DNA of 64,000 nucleotides from Pseudonocardia autotrophica (GTDB taxonomy: Bacteria; Actinomycetota; Actinomycetes; Mycobacteriales; Pseudonocardiaceae). The notes beneath the pieces are model-generated. The model did not search any database. It was not told the origin of the DNA and saw nothing but the letters and a program-made list of their open reading frames with translations. Location: positions 1-64,000 of the forward strand of contig NZ_JNYD01000037.1 of assembly GCF_000717175.1 (NCBI RefSeq), read 5' to 3'. Below are positions 40,825 through 49,409 of the stretch, piece after piece (position 1 is the first letter of the stretch; each line of letters starts with the position of its first letter). The translations under genes and the position numbers were made by a program.

Positions 40825-42119
40825 TGCCCGCGTCCACGAGGGCCACCACCGTGCCGGTCCGCCTCGGGCTGCGTGAGAACCTCGGCCAGTTCACGCTGCT
40901 CGCCCTGGTCAACCTGCTCGTCGGCGGCATGGTCGGCCTCGAACGCACGGTCACCCCGCTGGTGGGTGCGCAGGTCTTCGGGCTCGGCGATCTCACCGTC
41001 GCCCTGTTCGTCATGGCCTTCGGCGTGACGAAGGCGGTGACCAACCTCGTCGGCGGCGCGGTCGTCGGCCGGTACACCCGCAAGAAGGTCCTCGTCGCCG
41101 GCTGGATCGTCGGCCTGCCGGTGCCGTTCCTGCTCGCCTTCGCCCCGAACTGGTGGTGGGTGATCGGCGCGAACGTCCTGCTCGGCGTGAACCAGGGCCT
41201 CACCTGGTCCATGACGGTCAACATGAAGATCGACCTGGTCGGGCCGGCCCGCCGCGGCCTGGCCCTCGGGATCAACGAGACCGCCGGCTATCTGGGCGTC
41301 GCCGTCACCGCGCTGGCGACCGGGTACCTCGCCACCACCTACGGGCTGCAGCCCGCGCCCGAGCTCCTCGGCGCCGTCTACGCGATCGCCGGGCTCGCCC
41401 TCACGGTGACGCTCGTCCGCGACACCAGCGCCCACGCCAGGCTGGAGGCCGAGCAGCACCACGCACACCGGCGTACCGACGAGCAGGACCCCGGCGGCCG
41501 GTCCAGGGCGACCGCCGCCCCGGGCCTCGGCACGATGTTCGCCGAGCTCACGTGGCGCGACCGGAACCTGGCCTCGATCAGCCAGGCCGGCCTGGTCAAC
41601 AACCTCAACGACGGCCTGACCTGGGTCCTGCTCCCCGTCCTGCTCGTCCAGGCCGGGGTCTCGGTGGGCGGGGTCGGCGCCATCAAGGCCCTCTACCCCT
41701 TCATGTGGGCCGTGGGCATGCTGGGCACCGGCCACCTCGCCGACCGGATCGGCCGCAAGATCCCCGTCGTCGCCGGGATGGCGATCCAGGCCGTCGGGCT
41801 GCTGATCATCGTGCTCGGCCTGTCCCGGGCCTTCCTCGCCGGGCTGGTCGGCTCGTTCCTGCTCGGGGTGGGCACCGCGCTCGTCTACCCCGCCCTGCTC
41901 GCCGCGATCAGCGACGGCGTCCACCCGGCCGCGCGCGCGGCCGCCCTCGGCGGCTACCGCTTCTGGCGCGACATCGGCTATGCCGTCGGAGCCCTCGTCG
42001 GCGGCGTCACCGCCGCCCTGGCCTCCCTCGAAGCCGCCGTCCTGGTCGCGGCCGGGCTCACCGCCGCGTCCGCGGTGTGGAGCCGGCTGGCCATGCGCAG
42101 CGACCGTCACCGCAGCTGA
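40824..42119 (+). CDS. MFS transporter
   Basis: 431 residues, about 12 spans. VVGRYTRKKVLVAGWIVGLP and HLADRIGRKIPVVAGMAIQA are the loop 2-3 signatures; NMKIDLVGPARRGLALGINE is the conserved central segment. A hydrophilic loop rich in His and Glu (RLEAEQHHAHRRTDEQD) joins the halves. Being coupled to the persulfide dioxygenase-like gene (TGATG), it may export a sulfur compound such as sulfite or thiosulfate; this is inference. Confidence 0.9.
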   Translation: MPASTRATTVPVRLGLRENLGQFTLLALVNLLVGGMVGLERTVTPLVGAQVFGLGDLTVALFVMAFGVTKAVTNLVGGAVVGRYTRKKVLVAGWIVGLPVPFLLAFAPNWWWVIGANVLLGVNQGLTWSMTVNMKIDLVGPARRGLALGINETAGYLGVAVTALATGYLATTYGLQPAPELLGAVYAIAGLALTVTLVRDTSAHARLEAEQHHAHRRTDEQDPGGRSRATAAPGLGTMFAELTWRDRNLASISQAGLVNNLNDGLTWVLLPVLLVQAGVSVGGVGAIKALYPFMWAVGMLGTGHLADRIGRKIPVVAGMAIQAVGLLIIVLGLSRAFLAGLVGSFLLGVGTALVYPALLAAISDGVHPAARAAALGGYRFWRDIGYAVGALVGGVTAALASLEAAVLVAAGLTAASAVWSRLAMRSDRHRS

Positions 42120-42130
42120 GCACGGTGCCG

Positions 42131-42757
42131 TCAGTCGCCGATGCGCCTGGCGAGTTCGGGTAGCCCGGGCCCGGAGAGCTCGGGGGTGATTCCGTGGCGG
42201 CCGGCGAGCGCCATGAGCAGCGCCTCGCCGGGCCCGGCGACCTCCGGTCCCTCGCCGGTGGTCCAGTCGAGATCGGTCGCGGTCAGGGTCAGCCCACGGA
42301 TGCGCTTCCTCGCCCTGATCGGCGGGGCGGTCCTGGCGTAGTCGAGGACGACGTCGAGCCGCTCGGCAGGGATGGGGCGGGGCAGGCCGAGGGGGCGTCG
42401 GATGTCCTGCTGGTGGATCATGCCGTCGGTCAGCGCGATCCGGCCGCCGAAGCCGGCGGTCAGCCCCCGGGGCTGCAGGTTGTTCTTCGCCAGGGCGATC
42501 AGCTCGTCCGGGCTGCGGTCGGCGTAGGCGGCGACCCCGACCTCGTTCGCCCGTCCCGGCCCGCGGCGCAGGAACCGTCCAACCAGCTGGGGGCGGCTGA
42601 GCTCGTCGTAGCTGAACATGTGCGCGACCACCTCGCGGACGCACCACTCGCTGCACAGCGTCCGGGCCTCCCACTGCGCCGGAGTGAGCGTGCCGAGCAG
42701 GTCGACCAGTTCGCCGCGCTCCTCGCGGGCCATCGCCATCGTGTCCACGGCGTGCAT
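42131..42757 (-). CDS. DinB-like / maleylpyruvate isomerase family protein
   Basis: 208 residues. The N-terminal helices MAREERGELVDLLGTLTPAQ and WEARTLCSEWCVREVVAHMF, with the metal His in VVAHMF, match the mycothiol-dependent maleylpyruvate isomerase (MDMPI)/DinB superfamily. Later TDGMIHQQDIRRPLGLP adds the paired His typical of this group. The ligand or substrate is unknown. It is the last gene of the ArsR/SRPBCC unit, seven bases behind the SRPBCC stop. Confidence 0.85.
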   Translation of the reverse strand: MHAVDTMAMAREERGELVDLLGTLTPAQWEARTLCSEWCVREVVAHMFSYDELSRPQLVGRFLRRGPGRANEVGVAAYADRSPDELIALAKNNLQPRGLTAGFGGRIALTDGMIHQQDIRRPLGLPRPIPAERLDVVLDYARTAPPIRARKRIRGLTLTATDLDWTTGEGPEVAGPGEALLMALAGRHGITPELSGPGLPELARRIGD

Positions 42758-42765
42758 CGAGGGCC

Positions 42766-43248
42766 TCAGCCCTGCTCGGCGACGGTCTTCGCGAACCCGT
42801 CGAGCAGCAGCGCCCAGCCGCCACCGCCGTTGATCGCGTCGTTGATCGCCTGCCCGCCGTCGAGCCGTTCGAAGTAGCGGTGCTCGACCTCGACCACGCT
42901 CTCCCCCGGCCCGCCCGCGGTGAACCGGGCCTCGATCTCGCTGGCCTTCTCCGGGTCGGGGTCGAACTGCCAGGAGCCGTTGATCTGCCAGGTGATCACC
43001 AGCCGGTGCGGCGGCTCCCAGACCAGCACCCGCCCCCAGTCGCACTCGCTGCCGTCGACGCCGCGCTCGAACCAGCGCCCGCCCACGCCGGGCTCGAGGA
43101 CGACCTCGGCCAGCTCGGCCTGCCCGATGTGGTACTGGTGCGGCCACCAGGTGTTCACCGCACCGGTGAACACCTCGAACGCCCGCTCGACCGGGACCGC
43201 GAGACTGACCGTGCCCGTGATGGGCGGGATCGGGGCCGTGCCGCTCAT
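42766..43248 (-). CDS. SRPBCC (AHSA1-like) protein
   Basis: 160 residues. TVSLAVPVERAFEVFTGAVN, VVLEPGVGGRWFERGVDGSE and VLVWEPPHRLVITWQINGSW follow the START/AHSA1 fold with a deep hydrophobic pocket. Such genes are very often coupled to an ArsR-type repressor, as here (ATGA overlap with the gene upstream). The ligand is unknown. Confidence 0.9.
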   Translation of the reverse strand: MSGTAPIPPITGTVSLAVPVERAFEVFTGAVNTWWPHQYHIGQAELAEVVLEPGVGGRWFERGVDGSECDWGRVLVWEPPHRLVITWQINGSWQFDPDPEKASEIEARFTAGGPGESVVEVEHRYFERLDGGQAINDAINGGGGWALLLDGFAKTVAEQG

Positions 43249-43595
43249 GGCTGCTCCTCGACGTCCTCGGGCCGGGACTCCAGGCCCGGCGTGGTGGCCT
43301 CGGCGGTCTTCTGGAAGTCGGTCAGCGCGGCGCTCCACACCCCGTCCAGCCACGTCCGCAAGGCGCCGACGCCCTCGGGGTTGAGCCGGTGGATGCGCCG
43401 GGTCCCCTCGGCGTGGCTGACCACCAGCCCGCCCTCGCGCAGCACCCGCAGGTGCTGGGACACCGCCGGCCTGCTGATCGGCAGCTCGTCGGCCAGCTCC
43501 TGCACCGAACTGGGCCGGCGCGCGAGCAGCTCGAAGATGGCGCGCCGGCTGGGGTCGCCGAGGAGCCCCAGGCCCGCATCTCCGTAAGCCGACAC
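43245..43595 (-). CDS. ArsR-family regulator (metal-free type)
   Basis: 116 residues. GLLGDPSRRAIFELLARRPS, VQELADELPISRPAVSQHLR and VLREGGLVVSHAEGTRRIHR make the winged helix. No Cys is present in the usual metal site, as expected for members that regulate SRPBCC genes. GTG 43595 is used; a good promoter ends nine bases upstream and no ribosome site is visible, so the mRNA is probably leaderless. Confidence 0.9.
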   Translation of the reverse strand: MSAYGDAGLGLLGDPSRRAIFELLARRPSSVQELADELPISRPAVSQHLRVLREGGLVVSHAEGTRRIHRLNPEGVGALRTWLDGVWSAALTDFQKTAEATTPGLESRPEDVEEQP

Positions 43596-43603
43596 AAACG
43601 GTA

Positions 43604-43631
43604 AGTGTAGACGCACGAAGGCCGTCGTCAA
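43604..43631 (-). promoter_or_regulatory. Promoter TTGACG-16-TACACT for the ArsR/SRPBCC unit
   Basis: On the minus strand TTGACG (43631-43626) and TACACT (43609-43604) have a 16-base spacer. Transcription should begin at or next to the GTG at 43595. The -35 element overlaps the stop codon of the gene at 43628. Confidence 0.6.
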
Positions 43632-44644
43632 GCCCGCGGAGTGGCGCCCGGGGCGGCGGCCGTGCCCCGGGCGGCCTTGTCGACGGTCAGCCAGGTCCCG
43701 TGCTCGACGCGGGTGGCGTAGTTGTCGTGGGCGGGTGAGCCGGGCGGCCAGGAGTGCAGGAAGTCGGCCTGCCAGCGGTCGTGGTCGTAGCGGACGGGCA
43801 GGGCGTCGACGCGGAGGCCGTCGAGGGTGGTCCCGTACAGGCTGTCCCGCGGCGTGCCCGGATCGGCCGACAGGCGGGTGAGGACGCCGACGCGGGTGCC
43901 GGCGAAGTTCGGCAGGCCGGCGCACCCGTTGTTCACGACGACGCAGCGGCGGTCGGCGTGCGGGACGACCTGGGCGTAGGGCAGGCCGGTGTGGGTGCAG
44001 CACAGCGCGTCGACCCCGGCCCGGCGGCACCAGTCGACCACCTGCTCGACCGTCGTGGTCGGTCCGGCGAAGGCCGTGTGAGTGCGGGCGTCCTGGTCGG
44101 GTGGGTCGAGGGCTTCGAGGGCGAGCCGCCATCCGGCCAGGCTCTCGGGGTCGCCGTGCACGATCCCGACCCGGTGGTCCCCGACGAGCACGGTGAGGTG
44201 CCGGGGCAGCTCGGCCAGGCGGCGTCGGACCGCGTCGTTCCGCAGGGCCGGGCTCGCACGGAGCTGCTCGACGACGAGGTTGGAGTTGGTGACCACCGGT
44301 TCGGCGATGTAGTCGGGGTAGTCGCAGCCGCAGCCGACGGTGTCGTCGTCGGCGGTCAGGGCGTACTCGACGTTGCCCTGGGTGACGTGGTGGGAGTGCA
44401 CGCCGGCGTCCACCGCCCGGAAGTGATCGGGGTCGACGTCGAGGTAGTGGAAGTCGCCGTTGAACACGATCTCGGGAGGGGCGGGCTCGGCGGCCGCGCG
44501 GGCCAGGACCGCGTCGAGGGCGTGCGGGTTGCCGTAGAGCCCGCCGACCACGAACAGGGTCGTGCAGGCGAACGCGGGAGGTTCGGCGAGGTCCTCGGGC
44601 CGGTAGCGGTAGGCCACCGGGCAGACCCGTCCCGGGCCGGCCAC
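43628..44644 (-). CDS. Metallophosphoesterase-like protein at end of arsenic operon
   Basis: 338 residues. The motif order is that of calcineurin-like phosphoesterases: GGLYGNPHALDAVL, VFNGDFHYLDVDPDHF, TQGNVEYAL, VGIVHGDPESLAGW and LCCTHTGLPYAQV. Several Cys and His (VGCGCDYPDY, VNNGCAGLP) are present. It begins two bases before the arsC stop region and is the last gene of the ars operon. A role in arsenic handling is inferred only from position. Confidence 0.75.
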   Translation of the reverse strand: MAGPGRVCPVAYRYRPEDLAEPPAFACTTLFVVGGLYGNPHALDAVLARAAAEPAPPEIVFNGDFHYLDVDPDHFRAVDAGVHSHHVTQGNVEYALTADDDTVGCGCDYPDYIAEPVVTNSNLVVEQLRASPALRNDAVRRRLAELPRHLTVLVGDHRVGIVHGDPESLAGWRLALEALDPPDQDARTHTAFAGPTTTVEQVVDWCRRAGVDALCCTHTGLPYAQVVPHADRRCVVVNNGCAGLPNFAGTRVGVLTRLSADPGTPRDSLYGTTLDGLRVDALPVRYDHDRWQADFLHSWPPGSPAHDNYATRVEHGTWLTVDKAARGTAAAPGATPRA

Positions 44645-44646
44645 GG

Positions 44647-45075
44647 CTACACCGCCGGCTCACCGAGAAGCGTGGCGAGCAGGTCGCGGACTCTCGCGTC
44701 GATCTCGTCGCGGATCGGGCGGACCTCGTCGACGCTGCGGCCGGCGGGGTCGGTGACCTGCCAGTCGAGGTAGCGCTTGCCGGGGAACACCGGGCAGGTG
44801 TCGCCGCAGCCCATGGTGATGACGACGTCGGCGGCCTGCACGGCGTCGGTGGTCAGTTTCTTCGGGAACTCGTGGGACAGGTCGATCCCCCGCTCGGTCA
44901 TGACGGCGCGGACCGCGGGGTTGATCTGGTCGGCCGGTGCGGAGCCGGCGGAGGTGACGCGGACCCGGCCGGCGGCGTGGTGACGGAGGAGTGCGGCGGC
45001 CATCTGTGAGCGGCCGGCGTTGTGGACGCAGACGAACAGCACCTCGGGCATGGTCGGGCTGTCGGGGCTGGTCAT
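44647..45075 (-). CDS. arsC: Arsenate reductase, low-molecular-weight phosphatase type
   Basis: 142 residues. The nucleophile loop CVHNAGRSQMAAALL puts Cys at 16 and Arg at 22; SAGSAPADQINP, TMGCGDTCPVFPGKRYLDWQ and VTDPAGRSVDEVR follow the thioredoxin- or mycothiol-linked ArsC families. It reduces As(V) to As(III) for the pump encoded upstream. In actinobacteria mycothiol and mycoredoxin may supply electrons. The ATG overlaps the pump stop (ATGA). Confidence 0.93.
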   Translation of the reverse strand: MTSPDSPTMPEVLFVCVHNAGRSQMAAALLRHHAAGRVRVTSAGSAPADQINPAVRAVMTERGIDLSHEFPKKLTTDAVQAADVVITMGCGDTCPVFPGKRYLDWQVTDPAGRSVDEVRPIRDEIDARVRDLLATLLGEPAV

Positions 45076-46175
45076 GGCGAGGCCTCCTGGGTCGAGTGGC
45101 TCGAGCGGGTCCAACGGCGGCGGGCGGCGAGGGAGACGTAGACGAGGGCGACGAGGACGGGGACCTCGATCAGCGGTCCGACCACGCCAGCGAGGGCTTG
45201 GCCGGAGGTGACGCCGAACGTCGCGACGGCCACGGCGATGGCGAGCTCGAAGTTGTTGCCGGCGGCGGTGAACGCGAGCGTGGCGGAGCGCTCGTAGCCC
45301 AGGCCGACGGCCTTGGCCAGGGCGAGGGAGCCGAACCACATGATCGCGAAGTAGGCCAGCAGCGGCAGCGCGATCCGGGCGACGTCGAGAGGGCGGGAGG
45401 TGATCGCGTCGCCCTGCAGGGCGAACAGGACCACGATGGTGAACAGCAGCCCGTAGAGCGCGAACGGCCCGATCCGCGGGATCAGCTTCTCCTCGTACCA
45501 GGAGCGGCCCTTGGCCCGCTCCCCGATCCGGCGGGTCAGGTAGCCGGCCAGCAGCGGGACGCCGAGGAAGATCAGCACCGAGCGGGCGATCTCCCAGGCG
45601 GAGACGTCGAGGTCGGTCTGGGGGAGGCCGAGCCGGCCGGGCAGGACCGAGAGGTAGAACCAGCCGAGCCCGGCGAAGGCGACGACCTGGAAGACGGAGT
45701 TGAGCGCGACGAGGACGGCGGCGGCCTCGCGGTCGCCGCAGGCGAGGTCGTTCCAGATGACGACCATCGCGATGCAGCGGGCGAGACCGACGATGATCAG
45801 CCCGGTGCGGTACTCGGGCAGGTCCGGCAGCAGCAGCCAGGCCAGGGCGAACATCAGCGCGGGCCCGAGGACCCAGTTCAGGACCAGCGAGCCGAGGAGC
45901 AGGCGGCGGTCGCCGGTGACGGTGTCGAGGCGGTCGTAGCGGACCTTCGCCAGCACCGGATACATCATCACCAGCAGGCCGAGCGCGATCGGCAGCGAGA
46001 CCCCGCCGAGCGAGATCGCGTCGAGGGCCTGGCCGAGGCCGGGGATCAGGCGGCCGGCACCGAGGCCGAGGGCCATCGCGGCGAGGATCCAGACGGGCAG
46101 GAACCGGTCGAGCGTGGAGAGCCTGCCCACGACCGCCGGGTTCGACGAGGCCGTGGGCTGGTCGGTCAGGCTCAC
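45072..46175 (-). CDS. acr3: ACR3-family arsenite efflux pump
   Basis: 367 residues with about ten spans. Diagnostic ACR3 motifs are GLLVMMYPVLAKVRYDRL, GLARCIAMVVIWNDLACGD with the conserved Cys, and FTAAGNNFELAIAVAVATFG. It exports arsenite across the membrane using the proton gradient. The GTG overlaps the arsR stop, so arsR, acr3, arsC and the phosphoesterase gene form one coupled operon. Confidence 0.95.
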   Translation of the reverse strand: MSLTDQPTASSNPAVVGRLSTLDRFLPVWILAAMALGLGAGRLIPGLGQALDAISLGGVSLPIALGLLVMMYPVLAKVRYDRLDTVTGDRRLLLGSLVLNWVLGPALMFALAWLLLPDLPEYRTGLIIVGLARCIAMVVIWNDLACGDREAAAVLVALNSVFQVVAFAGLGWFYLSVLPGRLGLPQTDLDVSAWEIARSVLIFLGVPLLAGYLTRRIGERAKGRSWYEEKLIPRIGPFALYGLLFTIVVLFALQGDAITSRPLDVARIALPLLAYFAIMWFGSLALAKAVGLGYERSATLAFTAAGNNFELAIAVAVATFGVTSGQALAGVVGPLIEVPVLVALVYVSLAARRRWTRSSHSTQEASP

Positions 46176-46555
46176 GCGGACACACCCGCGGGCTCGTCGG
46201 CCGGGTCGACGGTCAGGACGTCGCCGAGCGTGCGCAGCGTGCTGGGTGAGACGCGGTAGTAGATCCAGGTCCCGCGGCGGTCGCCGGTGATCAACCCGGC
46301 CTCCTTGAGGACCTTGAGGTGGTGACTGATCGTCGGCCCCTTGAGGTCGAACACGCCGGTCAGCTCGCACACGCACGCCTCACCGCCCTCGTGCGAGGCG
46401 ATCAGCGACAACAGCCGCAGCCGGACCGGGTCGCCCAGCGCCTTGAACACCCGGGCCAGCTCCACCGCACGCTGCGCGTCGAGGGGCTCACTGGTCAACG
46501 GCGAGCAGCAGGCCGGCGCGCTCAGGTCGACGACCGGCAGGTCTTGCTTCGACAT
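46172..46555 (-). CDS. arsR: Arsenic-responsive ArsR repressor
   Basis: 127 residues. The winged helix is ARVFKALGDPVRLRLLSLIA and DLKGPTISHHLKVLKEAGLI. It has two possible As(III) sites: an N-terminal Cys pair at 16-17 (APACCSPL), as in Corynebacterium glutamicum ArsR, and ACVCELT with Cys 61 and 63 at the start of the DNA-binding helix, as in the E. coli type. It should repress its own operon and the divergent arsI gene. The start ATG 46555 is supported by AGG six bases upstream. Confidence 0.92.
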   Translation of the reverse strand: MSKQDLPVVDLSAPACCSPLTSEPLDAQRAVELARVFKALGDPVRLRLLSLIASHEGGEACVCELTGVFDLKGPTISHHLKVLKEAGLITGDRRGTWIYYRVSPSTLRTLGDVLTVDPADEPAGVSA

Positions 46556-46627
46556 GCGCCTATCTTGACAAGCCTCGAACCAGCATGCAACCTCTGTCTC
46601 GACAGTCATCGAAACAAGGAGGACGCC
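46556..46627. promoter_or_regulatory. Divergent arsR/arsI promoter region
   Basis: The 72-base gap holds CTTGACAAG, a 9-base palindrome next to the arsR start, and the pair TCGACAGTCATCGA nearer to arsI. On the minus strand TTGCAT and CAAGAT are 17 bases apart and could drive arsR. ArsR probably binds here. Confidence 0.45.
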
Positions 46628-47101
46628 ATGTCCCGTGTCCAGCTCGCCCTGCGGGTCTCCGACCTGGAGGGCTCGATCGCGTTCTACCGGTCGCTGTTCG
46701 GGGTGGAGCCGGCCAAGCTCCGCCCGGGCTACGCCAACTTCGCCGTCACCGAGCCGCCGCTGAAGCTGGTGCTCATCGAGGGCGAGCCCGGCCGGCCGAC
46801 GGTCATGGACCACCTCGGGGTCGAGGTCGAGACCAGCGGCGAGGTGAACGCCGCCACCGCCCGGCTGTCCGAGCTGGGTCTGTTCACGCAGGTCGAGAAC
46901 GACACCACCTGCTGCTACGCGCTGCAGGACAAGGTCTGGGTGCACGGCCCGGGTACGGAGCCGTGGGAGGTCTACACGGTCAAGGCCGACGCCCCCGACG
47001 CCACCTCGGTCCACCCGGCCGGTGCGTCACCGGACACGGCCTGCGAGTGCGGGACCCCTGCCGAGCTGGTGGGCGACGCGGCGGTGAAGTGCTGCGGCTG
47101 A
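46628..47101 (+). CDS. arsI: ArsI/CadI-family Fe(II) dioxygenase
   Basis: 157 residues of the vicinal oxygen chelate fold. LALRVSDLEGSIAFYRSLFG opens the first repeat; MDHLGVEVETSGEV (His 62), NDTTCCYALQDKVWVHGPG (Cys 95-96) and PWEVYTV (Glu 114) carry the metal ligands and the arsenic-binding Cys pair of ArsI C-As lyase. The Cys-rich tail (ACECGTP, KCCG) is typical. It would cleave methylated trivalent arsenicals. AAGGAGG lies before the ATG; it is divergent from arsR. Confidence 0.92.
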   Translation: MSRVQLALRVSDLEGSIAFYRSLFGVEPAKLRPGYANFAVTEPPLKLVLIEGEPGRPTVMDHLGVEVETSGEVNAATARLSELGLFTQVENDTTCCYALQDKVWVHGPGTEPWEVYTVKADAPDATSVHPAGASPDTACECGTPAELVGDAAVKCCG

Positions 47102-47275
47102 ACGGAAGGCGCACTGGCGCCCGGCGGGCGGCGAGCCGTCGGCCTGCGGCTCCCCGGCCGTACACCATCGGCGCGCCCCGCCGGCGTCGCGTCACCGTGC
47201 CCGGCTGGACGTTTCCCGCGCACCCGGCGAACGCGCGAGGCGCTCGCCGGGCCGCGCCGCGCCTAGACTTCCTGC

Positions 47276-47704
47276 ATGGCAGACGGGAAACCACCCGACG
47301 CCCATCCCGTACAGACCCGGGACGCGGGGCCGCGAGGGCGCCTCCAGGCCCATCACTCACACAAGCCCGGTCTCGACGGCGGCGACGCCGCCTCATTGGC
47401 CGACATCATCGCGCTGAGCGATGGGGGCTGGCAGGTGTGTGGTGTGATCGACATACGGAACCATGATTTCTGGGCCGCGGCTCTGGATCGGATCGCGTCG
47501 GGCGGCCGAGGCGGGCGGATGGACCTGACCGATCTACGGTTCGTCAGCGTTCGAGCGGTGGCGATGCTGGTCGCCGCGTCCGCACGGCTGCCGCCCGGCC
47601 GCCACCTCCACGTGACCAACCCGTGTCCGACGTTCCTCCGTGTGTTCGACGCATGCTGGCCGAACGGGGTACCCGGCCTTCTCGTCGAGAGGACCCGGCC
47701 GTGA
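47276..47704 (+). CDS. STAS-domain protein
   Basis: 142 residues: a hydrophilic N-terminal 45 residues, then VCGVIDIRNHDFWAAALDRI, MDLTDLRFVSVRAVAMLVAA and HLHVTNPCPTFLRVFDACWP, the STAS fold of anti-sigma antagonists. The usual Ser is in FVSVRAV. Its stop overlaps the GTG of the HATPase gene, forming a switch pair. Confidence 0.82.
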   Translation: MADGKPPDAHPVQTRDAGPRGRLQAHHSHKPGLDGGDAASLADIIALSDGGWQVCGVIDIRNHDFWAAALDRIASGGRGGRMDLTDLRFVSVRAVAMLVAASARLPPGRHLHVTNPCPTFLRVFDACWPNGVPGLLVERTRP

Positions 47705-48654
47705 CTGCGCTGCCCACGACGTCCGGCGCCGAGGACGGTGGACGGTTCCGGCATCCGGCACTGTTCTACCGGGGGCTGGACGAGTACCTCGCCGGCACGC
47801 TGTCGTTCATCGCGGAGGGCCTCCGCGCCGGTGAACCGGTGGCGGTGGCCGTGCCGGGTCCGAAGTTGGGACCGCTGCGGGCGGCCCTGGGCGAATCCGC
47901 CGGTCGGGTGCGGTTGATCGATATGACGCACGCAGGTCGCAACCCGGGCCGGATCCTGCCCGAGGTGCTGTTCGCCTTCGCCGACCACCATGTCGGTGCC
48001 GACCGGGTCCGGATCATCGGCGAGCCCATCTGGCCCGGTCGGAGCGAGGTCGAGTACCCGGCCTGTGTGCAACACGAAGCCTTGATCAACCAGGCCTTCG
48101 CCGGCCGGCCCGTCGACATCCTCTGCCCCTACGACGTGAACGGCCTCCCCGAGCGTGTCGTGGCCGACGCCGAACGGACGCACCCGACGGTGATCGGACC
48201 CGCCGGGCACCGCCCGAGCGGGCAGTACCAGCCGCATCACGTGCTCGCCGAGTACAACGAGGTCCTCCCCGAGCCGCCGCGCCGACCGTCCACCGTGCAG
48301 GTCGACATCCGAACGTTGTCGCAGGCGCGGGCGCTGGCCGTGGCGGAGGCACAGCGGGCCGGCCTGACCCCCGACCGGGTCGCGGACTTCAAGCTCGCGA
48401 TCAACGAGCTGGTCACCAACAGCATCGAGCACGCGACCGGCGAATGTGCGCTGCGGGTGTGGATCGACGACGCCCACCTGGTCGGCGAGGTGCAGGACGC
48501 CGGCCGGATCGGCGATCCGCTCGTCGGCCGCCGCCCTGCCCGACCCGGACAGGTCGGTGGACGAGGCCTGCTGCTGGTGAACCACGTCACCGACCTCGTC
48601 CGCGTCCACGCCACGGGTCGCGGCACGGTCATCCGGATCCACTTCCGGCGGTAG
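47701..48654 (+). CDS. MEDS-sensor and HATPase protein (anti-sigma-type kinase)
   Basis: 317 residues. The N-terminal MEDS domain (about 15-185) has [39 protein letters not shown] and [13 protein letters not shown]. The C-terminal ATPase domain has [20 protein letters not shown] (N box) and [20 protein letters not shown] (G box), as in RsbW-like kinases. It probably phosphorylates or sequesters the coupled STAS protein in answer to a signal. GTG 47701 is set by the GTGA overlap. Confidence 0.9.
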   Translation: MTALPTTSGAEDGGRFRHPALFYRGLDEYLAGTLSFIAEGLRAGEPVAVAVPGPKLGPLRAALGESAGRVRLIDMTHAGRNPGRILPEVLFAFADHHVGADRVRIIGEPIWPGRSEVEYPACVQHEALINQAFAGRPVDILCPYDVNGLPERVVADAERTHPTVIGPAGHRPSGQYQPHHVLAEYNEVLPEPPRRPSTVQVDIRTLSQARALAVAEAQRAGLTPDRVADFKLAINELVTNSIEHATGECALRVWIDDAHLVGEVQDAGRIGDPLVGRRPARPGQVGGRGLLLVNHVTDLVRVHATGRGTVIRIHFRR

Positions 48655-48957
48655 ATCCGAGCCGGGGAGGAGCTCCTCCGACCGGACCCGAGCCGGTGGG
48701 GATTCGCCCGGCCCGGCCACGTTCGTGGCGACGGCTGCGCCGGGCTGACCGAGGTGGTCGCGCTCCTGCCTGACGCGCCGACGAGTCTCCACTGCTTCGT
48801 CATGCAGTCGCGCTGCTCGTGCGTGCGCCTCCCGGGCGCGGGCGAGCGCATCGTCGGCCCGGGCCTGAGCCTGCGCTCCGGCTGTCGAGGTCGAACCGCG
48901 CCGACCGTGCTCGTGTGGCGACCGCAGCTCTCGAGCGGTGCCGCCGGCGGATCGCAC

Positions 48958-49409
48958 GGTGGCGTCGGGCGTTGCCCGTACCTCTGGCGGTACTGGACGG
49001 AGAAGCGGCCGAGATGGGCGAAGCCCCATCGCGCGGCGACGGCCGCGACCGGGTCGCCCTCGGTGGGGTCCGCGGCCTGCAGGTCACGGTGGGCCCGGGC
49101 GAGCCGGACCCGACGCAGGTGGTCCAGCGGGCTGCCGTCCTCGTGCTCGCGGAACAGGTACTACAGCTCGCGCGGGCCGACCCGGGCGGCCGCGGCGACC
49201 CGGTCGCGGTCCAGGGTCAGCGGGGCGAGGTCGATCTCCTCGCTGGTCGCCCGCCACGGCTCGTGCGGCGGGACCAGGCATACGTCCCCGGCGACGGTGT
49301 GGAGCTCGCGTCCGGCGGTGCGGAACGACAAGCGGCCCGCGTGGACCTGCTCCACGCACAGCGACCTGTCCAGGTTTCCGAAGCGCAGGCCCACGCCGTG
49401 AAGGCACAC
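48958..49409 (-). pseudogene. Decayed AraC-family regulator with in-frame amber codon
   Basis: Read on the minus strand, VHAGRLSFRTAGRELHTVAG and DVCLVPPHEPWRAT match the end of the AraC-type sensor domain. After RVGPREL comes TAG at 49163-49161, and the same frame then continues [40 protein letters not shown] and [20 protein letters not shown], a full AraC second helix-turn-helix. The usual residue at the stop is Gln (CAG), one base from TAG. The N-terminal half of the sensor domain is missing; a stop lies just upstream of 49409. Confidence 0.75.
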
